This document shows, one piece after another, positions 9,079 to 16,886 of a stretch of DNA of 62,409 nt. The DNA is from Caulobacteraceae bacterium. Lineage in GTDB: Bacteria > Pseudomonadota > Alphaproteobacteria > Caulobacterales > Caulobacteraceae. Where the stretch lies: positions 1 through 62,409 of the forward strand of contig CANJLH010000019.1 of the NCBI GenBank assembly GCA_947475415.1, read 5' to 3'. The translations under genes and the position numbers were made by a program. The number at the start of each line of letters is the position of its first letter. The stretch's first letter is position 1. The notes beneath the pieces were generated by a model, which worked only from the letters and a program-made list of their open reading frames with translations, did not search any database and was not told the origin of the DNA.

Positions 9079-11172
9079 ATGGCTGACATCGGCCTGACCA
9101 CGCCATCCCAGTCCGCCCCTACCGCCCGCGAAATCTGGGGCTGGGTGGCGCGTGGCGATGTCGCCATGGCTCTGGGCGTGGTCGGCATCATCGTCCTGCT
9201 GATCCTTCCGATTCCGGCGTTCCTTCTGGATGCGCTGCTCTCGCTGTCGATCACCAGCGCCGTCCTGATCCTCATGACTTCGCTGCTGATCCGCCGGCCG
9301 CTGGAGTTCACCGCCTTTCCCACGGTGCTGCTGGTCACCACTCTGTTCCGCCTCGGCCTGAACCTCGCCTCCACGCGCCTGATCCTCGGGCATGGCCACG
9401 AAGGCGCGCACGGCGCCGGCAAGATCATCGAAGCCTTCGGCAAGCTGATGATGGGGGGCAACTACGTCATTGGCGTCATCGTGTTCGTGATCCTGGTGAT
9501 CGTGAACTTTGTGGTGATCACCAAAGGCTCGGGCCGGATCGCCGAGGTGGCGGCCCGCTTCGCCCTGGACTCGATGCCCGGCAAGCAGATGGCTATCGAC
9601 GCCGACCTGTCGGCCGGACTGATCGAGGAGGATGAGGCCAAGCTCCGCCGTAAGGAACTGGAGCAGGAATCCACCTTCTTCGGGGCCATGGACGGGGCCT
9701 CGAAATTCGTCCGCGGCGACGCCGTGGCCGGCCTGATCATTGTCGGAATCAACATCGTCGGCGGCATCCTGATCGGGGTGCTGCAGCATAAGGTGCCGCT
9801 CGCCCAGGCGGCCTCGACCTACACGATCATGACCATCGGCGACGGCCTGGTGAGCCAGGTGCCGGCGCTGGTTATCTCCATCGCCGCGGGTTTCCTGGTC
9901 TCCAAGGCCGGCGTCGAGGGGTCGGCCGACAAGGCCCTGGTGATGCAGCTGGCCATGAACCCGGTCGCCCTGGGCATCGTCGCCGTCGCCGCTGGCGTCA
10001 TCGCCTTCGTACCGGGCATGCCGCTGATTCCCTTTGCGATCATCTCGATGTCCGCGGGGGTCCTGGCCTGGCGCCGCGCCCAGGACGCCGCCAGACCGGT
10101 GGTCGAGGAGGCGCCGCCCGCCCCCGTCGTCGAACAGGAAGAATCGATCGCCCAGACTTTGGCGATCGACGAAATCAAGATTGAGCTCGGCTACGGCCTG
10201 CTGCCCCTGATCAACGACCTGGAGGGTCGTCGTCTCACCGATCAGATCAAGGCGCTGCGCCGTACGCTCGCCGCCGATTTTGGCTTTGTCATGCCGGCGG
10301 TGCGCATCCTCGACAACATGCGCTTGCCCAGCATGGGCTATGCCCTGCGAATCAAGGAGATGGAGGCCGGCGCAGGCGAAGTGCGACTGGGTTCGCTGAT
10401 GGCCATGGACCCCCGGGGCGGCCAGGTGGAGCTGCCCGGCGAACACGTCCGCGAACCCGCCTTCGGCCTGCCCGCAACCTGGATCGACGACAACCTGCGT
10501 GAGGAGGCGACCTTCCGCGGCTACACCATCGTCGACCCGGCCACCGTTCTCACCACTCACCTGACCGAGGTGCTCAAGGAGAACATGCCTGACCTGCTCT
10601 CCTATTCGGAGGTCCAGAAGTTGCTCAAGGACCTGCCTGACGGGCAGAAAAAGCTGGTGGAAGACCTCATCCCCTCGGTGGTCACCGCCACGACCGTCCA
10701 AAGGGTGCTGCAGGCCCTGCTGCGCGAACGGGTTTCCATCCGCGACCTGCCGGCGATCCTGGAGGGCATCGGCGAGGCCGCGCCCCACACCGCCTCGATC
10801 ACCTTCCTGGTGGAGCAGGTCCGCGCCCGCCTCGCCCGCCAGCTCTGCTTCGCCTACCGCGGCGACGACGGCGCACTGCCCATCGTCACCCTCACCCCGG
10901 AGTGGGAGAACGCCTTCTCTGAAGCCCTGGTGGGACCCGGCGAGGAACGCCAGTTGGCGCTCGCCCCCTCACGTCTGCAGGACTTCATCCGCGGCGTGCG
11001 CGAAACCTTCGAAAGCGCCGCCCTGGCCGGCGAATCGCCCGTCCTGCTCACCAGCCCGGGCATCCGACCCTACGTCCGCTCGATCATCGAACGCTTCCGC
11101 GGCCAGACCCCGGTGATGAGTCAGAACGAGGTCCATCCCAAGGCCCGCCTGAAGACCGTGGGGACGATCTGA
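9079..11172 (+). CDS. flhA: Flagellar biosynthesis protein FlhA
   Basis: A 697-residue FlhA, the central export-gate protein of the flagellar type III secretion system. The N-terminal half contains about eight transmembrane helices with the FHIPEP-type conserved cytoplasmic loop (about 150-200: SGRIAEVAARFALDSMPGKQ, followed by DADLSAGLIEEDEA). The C-terminal half (from about residue 350) is the soluble domain that receives chaperone-substrate complexes, beginning IKIELGYGLLPLINDLEG. It begins 17 bp after flbD. flhB, often next to flhA elsewhere, is absent. Confidence 0.97.
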   Translation: MADIGLTTPSQSAPTAREIWGWVARGDVAMALGVVGIIVLLILPIPAFLLDALLSLSITSAVLILMTSLLIRRPLEFTAFPTVLLVTTLFRLGLNLASTRLILGHGHEGAHGAGKIIEAFGKLMMGGNYVIGVIVFVILVIVNFVVITKGSGRIAEVAARFALDSMPGKQMAIDADLSAGLIEEDEAKLRRKELEQESTFFGAMDGASKFVRGDAVAGLIIVGINIVGGILIGVLQHKVPLAQAASTYTIMTIGDGLVSQVPALVISIAAGFLVSKAGVEGSADKALVMQLAMNPVALGIVAVAAGVIAFVPGMPLIPFAIISMSAGVLAWRRAQDAARPVVEEAPPAPVVEQEESIAQTLAIDEIKIELGYGLLPLINDLEGRRLTDQIKALRRTLAADFGFVMPAVRILDNMRLPSMGYALRIKEMEAGAGEVRLGSLMAMDPRGGQVELPGEHVREPAFGLPATWIDDNLREEATFRGYTIVDPATVLTTHLTEVLKENMPDLLSYSEVQKLLKDLPDGQKKLVEDLIPSVVTATTVQRVLQALLRERVSIRDLPAILEGIGEAAPHTASITFLVEQVRARLARQLCFAYRGDDGALPIVTLTPEWENAFSEALVGPGEERQLALAPSRLQDFIRGVRETFESAALAGESPVLLTSPGIRPYVRSIIERFRGQTPVMSQNEVHPKARLKTVGTI

Positions 11173-11270
11173 AACCCATGCGCCCGTTTGTATCGTTGCC
11201 GTGACGGCCGTGCGCTGCTAGCGGTGAATGGTCGTGGGGCGATCGTGGCGCCCGCTGTCTGGGACTTCGC

Positions 11271-11642
11271 ATGAGCCGACAATTGCCCGCGGGGCTCGAG
11301 AACACGGTGGTCTGGGACCTGCTCACCTTCGAGCGTCTGATGACCAACCGGGTTATCCACCTCATCTACTGGTCCGGCCTGGGACTGGTGGCGTTCATCG
11401 CTTTCGGCGCCGTCGGAGCCGCCATCGGCGTGGCGATCCGCGAGGCCAGCCTCCGCGGCGTGCTGCTGGCCATTCCGGTGCTTGTCGGCGGCCTCCTGGT
11501 GGCCGTGGTCGCAGCGCTCCTGTGGCGCGGCTTCTGCGAGTTCTATGTGGCGATCTTCCGGATCAGCGAAGATCTGCACGCGCTGAGGCAGTCCGAAACC
11601 GCCAATGTGATCAATCGGACCGCTAACCTGCCGCCACGCTAA
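11271..11642 (+). CDS. Small DUF4282-type membrane protein
   Basis: A 123-residue protein with two hydrophobic helices (about residues 32-55 and 65-90) and a short N-terminal amphipathic stretch (WDLLTFERLMTNRVIHLIYW) that resembles DUF4282 family members. Function is unknown. It lies 98 bp after flhA and converges on the xylanase gene, the two stops overlapping in the sequence CTAA (11639-11642). No flagellar role is known for the family; the position alone does not establish one. Confidence 0.7.
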   Translation: MSRQLPAGLENTVVWDLLTFERLMTNRVIHLIYWSGLGLVAFIAFGAVGAAIGVAIREASLRGVLLAIPVLVGGLLVAVVAALLWRGFCEFYVAIFRISEDLHALRQSETANVINRTANLPPR

Positions 11643-12697
11643 CGGTTGCGGCTCAGCGCCTCCGCCAGAGCCGCCGCAGCCGGCTTTGCGTTTCCGCTGT
11701 CGTCGAAGATCGCCGGCGAATCCGTCGGGTTCTCGTTGCGCAGCCAGGAGTCGCGGTCACGCAGGCCCCAGAGCGTCAATCCGAACCTCTGCGCAGGCGG
11801 CAGCGCCAGCAGCGCCTCCGCCGCCTCGGCGTATAGGCGTCCCTGCGCCCGCTCCCGCTCAGCCCTCGAGGCGAACATGCCTTGGGCGCGGGTCATCGAG
11901 ACATCCGCCTCGGAGACATGGACCGCCAGTCCCATCTGACCCAACGCCGACACGGCCCGGCCGATCGCCCCGGCTTCTGTGTCGGCAGCCACATGGGTTT
12001 GCGTGCCGAGCCCGCCCAGGGGTGCGCCCGCCTTCAGTAGCTGCTCAGTCAGGCGCAGGAAGCTATCGAGCTTCTTGGGCATGAGTTCCAGATTGTAGTC
12101 ATTAAGGAAAAGCACCGCGCCCGGGTCCGCCTCACGCGCCCGGTCAAAGGCCCGCCGCATGTGGTCGAAGGGTCCCAGCTTCTGGGCCCACAGGCTGTCG
12201 CGCCAGCCGTCTCCGTCCTCGGCGATGGCCTCGTTGACCACGTCCCAGCTCGCCGCCACGCCGCGATAGCGACCCACTAGGGCGGTGATGTAGTTGTCAT
12301 AGGCTCGTGCGAAGCTGACCCGCCGTTCGTCAAGATTGAGGAATCCCGCCGGCTTCTGGGCGTACCAGACCAGGGCGTGGCCATGCAGGCGCAGTCCCCG
12401 GTCGCGGGCGAAGTCCGCCAGCCGGTCGGGACGGTCGAACAGAAAGCCGCCGTCCGGCTGGACGACGTATTCCATCTTCATTTCCCACTCGGGCGTCAGC
12501 CGGTTGCAATGGCGAAGCGCGAGGTCGACCCACAGCGGTTGCTGCAGATGCGACACCTGCGCGCAGGTTCCGATGGGAAATGGCGCCACGGACTTCAGCG
12601 ACGGCGCATAGACCGCCGGCGCCGACTTCGCCTGCCGCTCACAGGCCGCCAGCGCCAACGCCCCGCCGAGCACCGCGCGGCGGCTGGCTGCGCTCAC
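11639..12697 (-). CDS. Endo-1,4-beta-xylanase, GH10 family, exported
   Basis: A 352-residue single-domain GH10 enzyme. The acid/base glutamate lies in WDVVNEAI, the nucleophile glutamate in HVSEADV; other GH10 landmarks are HGHALVWY, LFLNDYN, GLGTQTH and FGLTLWGL. The N terminus has an RR pair, a hydrophobic stretch and ALAAC, which reads as a Tat-type or Sec lipoprotein signal, so the enzyme is probably anchored outside the cytoplasm. The start is GTG and overlaps the fliJ stop (GTGA), coupling it to fliI-fliJ, an unexpected neighbourhood. GH10 enzymes cut the xylan backbone; the exact substrate is inferred. Confidence 0.9.
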   Translation of the reverse strand: MSAASRRAVLGGALALAACERQAKSAPAVYAPSLKSVAPFPIGTCAQVSHLQQPLWVDLALRHCNRLTPEWEMKMEYVVQPDGGFLFDRPDRLADFARDRGLRLHGHALVWYAQKPAGFLNLDERRVSFARAYDNYITALVGRYRGVAASWDVVNEAIAEDGDGWRDSLWAQKLGPFDHMRRAFDRAREADPGAVLFLNDYNLELMPKKLDSFLRLTEQLLKAGAPLGGLGTQTHVAADTEAGAIGRAVSALGQMGLAVHVSEADVSMTRAQGMFASRAERERAQGRLYAEAAEALLALPPAQRFGLTLWGLRDRDSWLRNENPTDSPAIFDDSGNAKPAAAALAEALSRNR

Positions 12698-13113
12698 CGC
12701 GCCGTCGCCCGGCGCAGACCGAGCTCATCGAGTTCCGCTGTTTCACGGCGCGCCGCTTCCTTACGTTGCAGCAACCGGGCGGTCTCGGCGACGTGCTCGT
12801 ATTTCTTCTGCTCTTCGAAGGCGATGGCCAGGGCGTCACGCACCCCCTGTTCCTCGGCCAGCAACCGGGCGATCTCCGCCTCGGCCAGCGCACGGCGTAG
12901 ACGCAGGCCGCCCAGGAAGGAAAGATAATCGATGTGACCCCAGGACGCGTCCGCCTCGGCGCCGGTCTGCTCCGCCTCCGAGACCCCCTCGGCCTCCATC
13001 AGCATCAACTTCATTTCCGCAGCCGCTCGCCGCTCTACCGCCTCGGCGAGGCGCTTCTGGATCGTTTCCACCTCATGCGAGGAGAGTTTGATCAGCGATT
13101 CCGCCCAGCTCAT
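12694..13113 (-). CDS. fliJ: Flagellar FliJ-like protein
   Basis: A 139-residue, almost wholly alpha-helical protein of charged heptad-like sequence (two long coiled-coil arms, about residues 3-50 and 68-125), as expected for FliJ. FliJ inserts into the FliI hexamer like the stalk of an F-type ATPase and links it to FlhA. FliJ is poorly conserved, so the call rests on length, helical character and position directly after fliI, with a 4-bp ATGA overlap. Confidence 0.82.
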   Translation of the reverse strand: MSWAESLIKLSSHEVETIQKRLAEAVERRAAAEMKLMLMEAEGVSEAEQTGAEADASWGHIDYLSFLGGLRLRRALAEAEIARLLAEEQGVRDALAIAFEEQKKYEHVAETARLLQRKEAARRETAELDELGLRRATAR

Positions 13114-14447
13114 GTGGTGTCACCCTGGACGATGGCGGCCAACCGACCGAAGCTGTCGTCTAGGCTGGTGGCGTCGTCCTTGCCCTGACCGAGGAAATTC
13201 TCAAGCGCCGGATTGAGCTCGATGGCCCGGTCGATTTCCGGGTCGGAGCCCTGCCGATAGGCGCCGATGCGGATCAGCTCCTCCATATTGGCGTAGGCCG
13301 CCAGCGACCGCCGCGCCGAGGCCGCAAGCTCGCGCTCATGGGGGAGCTGGCAACCGGGCATGGTGCGGCTGATCGACTTCAACACATTGATGGCTGGAAA
13401 CCGCCCGCGCTCGGCGATGGCCCGCTCCATGACGATGTGGCCGTCCAGGATCCCGCGCACGGCGTCGGCGATCGGCTCATTGTGGTCGTCGCCGTCGACC
13501 AGCACGGTGAAGAGCCCGGTGATGGGACCTGCCGTCGTCCCATCTGGCCGCACCGGTCCCGGCCCTGCCCGCTCCAGAAGTTTCGGCAGCTCGGTGAACA
13601 CCGTCGGCGTATAGCCCTTGGTGGTGGGCGGCTCGCCGGCGGCCAGGCCGATCTCGCGCTGCGCCATGGCGAAACGGGTCACCGAGTCCATCAGGCACAG
13701 CACCTCCAGATCCTGATCGCGCAGGAACTCAGCGATGGCCAGGGTCATATAGGCGGCCTGACGGCGTTTCAGCGCCGGCTCATCTGAGGTCGCCACAACC
13801 ACCACGGCGCGCTTCAGCCCCTCTTCGCCCAGCGTCTCCTCGATAAATTCCCGGACTTCACGGCCCCGTTCGCCGATCAGGCCCACCACCACAGCGTCGC
13901 AGTCGGCGGCCTTGGCCAACATCGACAGCAGCACAGATTTGCCAACACCCGACCCCGCGAACACCCCCAGCCGCTGCCCCCGGCAACAGGTGGTGAAGAC
14001 GTTCATGGCCCTCACGCCCAGGTCCAGCCGTTCTCCGACGCGCCCGCGCGCATGGGCCGGCGGCGGCGGGTTGCGCAAAGGGTAGGCCGCCAATCCCTGC
14101 GGCAGGGGTCCCTTGCCGTCGATGGGCGCGCCGAAGCCGTCAATCACCCGCCCCAACCAGCCCCGCGTGGGACGTACCGCCGAACCTGCGGGTTCAATTC
14201 GAATCTCTGCGCCCGGCGCCACGCCCTCAACCGGGCCGAACGGCATCAACAGCGCGCGCGTTTCGCGAAAGCCCACAACCTCAGCCGGAAGGGGCGTATC
14301 GCCGAGCCGGACAACCTCAGCCCGTGCGCCGACAGCCAGGCGGGTCAATCCGCCCCGAGCTTCGATCAGCAGTCCGCTTACCGCCGCCACCCGCCCGGAA
14401 ACGGACAGCGGATCGAGACGCTCAACAGCGGCGACAAGATTGCGCAC
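13110..14447 (-). CDS. fliI: Flagellum-specific ATPase FliI
   Basis: A 445-residue export ATPase of the F1-beta family. Walker A is [10 protein letters not shown], with [16 protein letters not shown] following; Walker B is [14 protein letters not shown]; the conserved segments [14 protein letters not shown] and [23 protein letters not shown] (here GPITGLFTV) are intact. It powers substrate unfolding at the flagellar export gate. First gene of the fliI-fliJ-xylanase unit, with a CtrA-type box about 45 bp upstream. Confidence 0.97.
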   Translation of the reverse strand: MRNLVAAVERLDPLSVSGRVAAVSGLLIEARGGLTRLAVGARAEVVRLGDTPLPAEVVGFRETRALLMPFGPVEGVAPGAEIRIEPAGSAVRPTRGWLGRVIDGFGAPIDGKGPLPQGLAAYPLRNPPPPAHARGRVGERLDLGVRAMNVFTTCCRGQRLGVFAGSGVGKSVLLSMLAKAADCDAVVVGLIGERGREVREFIEETLGEEGLKRAVVVVATSDEPALKRRQAAYMTLAIAEFLRDQDLEVLCLMDSVTRFAMAQREIGLAAGEPPTTKGYTPTVFTELPKLLERAGPGPVRPDGTTAGPITGLFTVLVDGDDHNEPIADAVRGILDGHIVMERAIAERGRFPAINVLKSISRTMPGCQLPHERELAASARRSLAAYANMEELIRIGAYRQGSDPEIDRAIELNPALENFLGQGKDDATSLDDSFGRLAAIVQGDTT

Positions 14448-14489
14448 AAAACCCCCGCGACGACTGGGGCTCAGAGTCGGTCGCGCGGC

Positions 14490-14505
14490 GTTAACTTGTG
14501 GTGAA
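14490..14505 (-). promoter_or_regulatory. Putative CtrA box upstream of fliI
   Basis: On the minus strand this reads TTCA, seven bases (CCACAAG), TTAAC: a 7-of-8 match to TTAA-N7-TTAA plus the following C. It is 43-58 bp before the fliI start. A GANTC site (GAGTC, 14474-14478) lies between box and gene. CtrA-dependent flagellar promoters are established in Caulobacter; occupancy here is inferred. Confidence 0.55.
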
Positions 14506-14525
14506 TTTCGCGGTTCGCTGACAAC

Positions 14526-15269
14526 CTATCGGCGGCCTGTTAGCAGCCGGGTCCCACCGCCCTGGCGCACGGCCGGCGCCGGCCGCAGGGCGCGGGTCAG
14601 CAGCGGACGCGCCGAACGTCCGATCGGGCTGCGGGCCAAATAGGCCGCGGCTACGGCCAGGGCCAGGGCGCCCACCGCCAGACCGGCGGATTCGGCCACC
14701 GTCATGCGCCGGCCACGCGGTCCGACTGACAGATCCTGCACCGGATGCTGCGCCGCATGGAGCACCGCCCGGGCCACCGCCGCCGGAGCGCCCGTGCGCC
14801 GCACCAGACTGACAGAAACCGCTGACTTTGCTCTGCGAAGGGTCGCCCTGAGGCTGTCGGTGTATCCCTTGGTGTCGGAGGGCGAGGCGCCGACGTTGAT
14901 CACCGCGCCGCATTGCGAATAGGTCTGAAAATAATCCGCCGCCGCCTGCGAGCCGTTCACCACGGCGGCGTGTCCGCCCTCGCCGCCACTGTTCACCCAG
15001 GTGTCAAAGAGGCCGAACCGGGCCAAGGCGGCGCGCGCCACCTTCGCGGCCTCTTCCGGCCGGCTCAGATCCGCCGCCACCGGGTGCGCCCGTCCGCCTT
15101 CGCTGGCGAACTCAGCGCTGATCCGCCGTAACAGGGTCTCGTCCATGCCGGTCAGAACGACGGCCGCCCCGGCCTTCAGCGCCGCGCGCGCGGTCTCGAG
15201 CCCTACGCCGAAGCTCGCTCCGGTGATCACAAGCACCTGATCCGGCAGGGCTTTAAGCTTTAGGGGCAT
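14526..15269 (-). CDS. Degenerate short-chain dehydrogenase-like protein with C-terminal hydrophobic segment
   Basis: A 247-residue protein with a good Rossmann start (VLVITGASFGVG, then VAADLSRPEEA), but the SDR catalytic region is eroded: the NAG motif reads NSGGEG, the region up to the Ser strand is shortened, and the expected YxxxK is YTDSL, lacking the lysine. A hydrophobic helix follows (about residues 193-215) and a basic tail. It may be a nucleotide-binding, non-catalytic membrane-associated protein. The start at 15269 is backed by AAGGAGCGAAG just upstream; an in-frame ATG at 15323 has no such support. It is divergent from ctrA. Confidence 0.72.
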   Translation of the reverse strand: MPLKLKALPDQVLVITGASFGVGLETARAALKAGAAVVLTGMDETLLRRISAEFASEGGRAHPVAADLSRPEEAAKVARAALARFGLFDTWVNSGGEGGHAAVVNGSQAAADYFQTYSQCGAVINVGASPSDTKGYTDSLRATLRRAKSAVSVSLVRRTGAPAAVARAVLHAAQHPVQDLSVGPRGRRMTVAESAGLAVGALALAVAAAYLARSPIGRSARPLLTRALRPAPAVRQGGGTRLLTGRR

Positions 15270-15382
15270 CTTCGCTCCTTGGTCTGGACGCCGCGGGCGT
15301 CCATATCCCGGCCAACCGCGCACTGTGAATACCTCTATCCCAACAGCCGTGTGCGAATGGTTTGAAAATCTCGATCACGAAA

Positions 15383-15562
15383 GATTCATCGCCATTTACG
15401 GGCCTCGCCCCGATTGCGCCGCTTGCGGCCGAATCCGCATCAGACTAACGATTCGTCTTGCGGGGTTTCAGGATTAACCAGTCTTAAATTAACTCGCTGA
15501 CAAGATTACGGCGAGGTTCAGCCAGACTCCAGACATCTGGGGTCGGCGGCTGACGGGGATTC
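15383..15562 (+). promoter_or_regulatory. ctrA promoter region: five GANTC sites and clustered TTAA motifs
   Basis: The 307-bp gap 15270-15576 has no gene. It holds GANTC (CcrM methylation) sites at 15383, 15431, 15450, 15525 and 15558, and TTAA motifs at 15474, 15484 and 15489, the last followed by C. The first two TTAA units are 6 bp apart, one short of the CtrA consensus spacing of 7. In Caulobacter ctrA has two promoters, with a GANTC site in P1 that makes it sensitive to hemimethylation and CtrA autoregulation at both; the content here is consistent with that. A strong ribosome site (GGAGGGGAGCC) precedes the ATG. Confidence 0.6.
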
Positions 15563-15576
15563 ATGGAGGGGAGCCG

Positions 15577-16272
15577 ATGCGCGTACTCTTGATCGAGGAC
15601 GATAGCGCGACAGCACAAAGCATCGAATTGATGCTGAAGTCAGAAGGTTTTAATATTTACACGACCGACCTGGGGGAGGAAGGCGTCGATCTGGGTAAGA
15701 TCTACGACTATGATCTTATCCTCCTGGACTTGAATTTACCGGATATGAGCGGGATGGACGTCCTGCGCACCCTGCGGGTGGGCAAGATCAATACACCGAT
15801 CATGATCCTGTCTGGCTCAGCCGAGATCGACACCAAGGTGAAGACCTTCTCGGGCGGTGCCGACGACTACATGACCAAGCCGTTCCACAAGGACGAACTG
15901 GTCGCCCGGATCCACGCGGTGGTCCGTCGTTCCAAAGGTCACGCCCAGTCAGTCATTCGCACCGGTGACATCACCGTCAATCTGGACGCCAAGACTGTCG
16001 AAGTGAACAACATGCGGGTTCACCTGACGGGCAAGGAATATCAGATGCTGGAGCTGCTTTCCTTGCGCAAGGGCACCACCCTCACCAAGGAAATGTTCCT
16101 CAACCACCTCTACGGCGGCATGGACGAGCCGGAACTGAAGATCATCGATGTCTTCATCTGCAAGCTGCGCAAAAAGCTTGCGGCCGCCGCCGATGGCAAA
16201 CACCACATCGAAACCGTGTGGGGTCGCGGCTATGTGTTGCGCGACCCGCAGGAGACCCAGGTCGCCGCCTGA
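15577..16272 (+). CDS. ctrA: Cell-cycle response regulator CtrA
   Basis: A 231-residue OmpR-family regulator, the usual CtrA length. The receiver has the acidic pair Glu7-Asp8/Asp9, phospho-acceptor Asp51 ([13 protein letters not shown]), and Lys in the MTKPFH segment; the C-terminal winged helix ends [15 protein letters not shown]. The last residues are QVAA, keeping the Ala-Ala that ClpXP needs to degrade CtrA in Caulobacter. CtrA activates flagellar, pilus and division genes and blocks replication initiation. TTAA boxes before fliF, fliI and ctrA itself suggest a local regulon. A hairpin terminator follows. Confidence 0.98.
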   Translation: MRVLLIEDDSATAQSIELMLKSEGFNIYTTDLGEEGVDLGKIYDYDLILLDLNLPDMSGMDVLRTLRVGKINTPIMILSGSAEIDTKVKTFSGGADDYMTKPFHKDELVARIHAVVRRSKGHAQSVIRTGDITVNLDAKTVEVNNMRVHLTGKEYQMLELLSLRKGTTLTKEMFLNHLYGGMDEPELKIIDVFICKLRKKLAAAADGKHHIETVWGRGYVLRDPQETQVAA

Positions 16273-16305
16273 CAAATTTCTACTTAGTTCCTTTCGTCGC
16301 GTACC

Positions 16306-16340
16306 ACGCCCGCCAGCCCCCTGGCGGGCGTTTTGGTTTG
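16306..16340 (+). terminator. Rho-independent terminator after ctrA
   Basis: A perfect 11-bp stem (ACGCCCGCCAG/CTGGCGGGCGT) with a CCCC loop, then TTTGGTTT. It lies 34 bp past the ctrA stop, between ctrA and the convergent phosphatase-like gene, and could serve both directions. Confidence 0.85.
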
Positions 16341-16351
16341 CAGCAGCGGGT

Positions 16352-16798
16352 CTAAGAATCCCTCACCGCGATGAAGTCCGCCCATACGCCCTCCGGACGC
16401 CAAATCGGGTCCAGATCGGCGCGGGCCGCAGCCTCACTCCACCCCATCACGTCGCGCCGGTAGCGGTAGAAAAAGGCCGAGACCCGGAAATTGGCGATGC
16501 AGTGGACATGGACCGGCGCGTCTTTTCCCAACCGCGCCATCGCCTCACAGAACTGCGTGAAATCCGCGTGCGTGGGCGCGTCGAACGCCACCGGGATATG
16601 GATATAGCTCATCCCCAGCGCCGCGACGCTTGCCGCCTCGTCGGCCAACGCCTTCTCGTGGGAGTGCAGGGCCAGATTCACCACATGACGCACGCCCAGG
16701 GCCGCGATCTGCGCCAGCTCCGCCTCGGTCGGCTGTCCTGAGGTGGTGATCCGCGCGTCCAGCCTGCGCCAATTGTGGATGTGTTCCGGATCGGACAT
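16352..16798 (-). CDS. Protein tyrosine phosphatase-like protein
   Basis: A 148-residue protein with the PTP signature HCIANFRVS (HCx5R-S) near residue 99 and an upstream segment ISTSGQPTEAEL-like (TTSGQPTEAELAQIAALG) typical of the small phosphatase family related to the BLH/sulfide-linked phosphatases. The catalytic Cys and Arg are intact. Substrate unknown. Convergent with ctrA across a terminator. The domain call is firm; dephosphorylation of protein as opposed to another phosphoester is not shown. Confidence 0.78.
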   Translation of the reverse strand: MSDPEHIHNWRRLDARITTSGQPTEAELAQIAALGVRHVVNLALHSHEKALADEAASVAALGMSYIHIPVAFDAPTHADFTQFCEAMARLGKDAPVHVHCIANFRVSAFFYRYRRDVMGWSEAAARADLDPIWRPEGVWADFIAVRDS

Positions 16799-16886
16799 GG
16801 CGCAAATCTACCATCCGATCCGCCGCCTGTCCGTACCCGTGCGCCCCGCCTTTGCCGCCGCCGCCGTACCGCGCTAGGTTTCAGCG

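Noticed and set aside
14191..14205. tRNA T-loop-like sequence (GGTTCAATTCGAATC)
   Set aside because: It lies inside fliI coding sequence and no acceptor stem or anticodon arm surrounds it.
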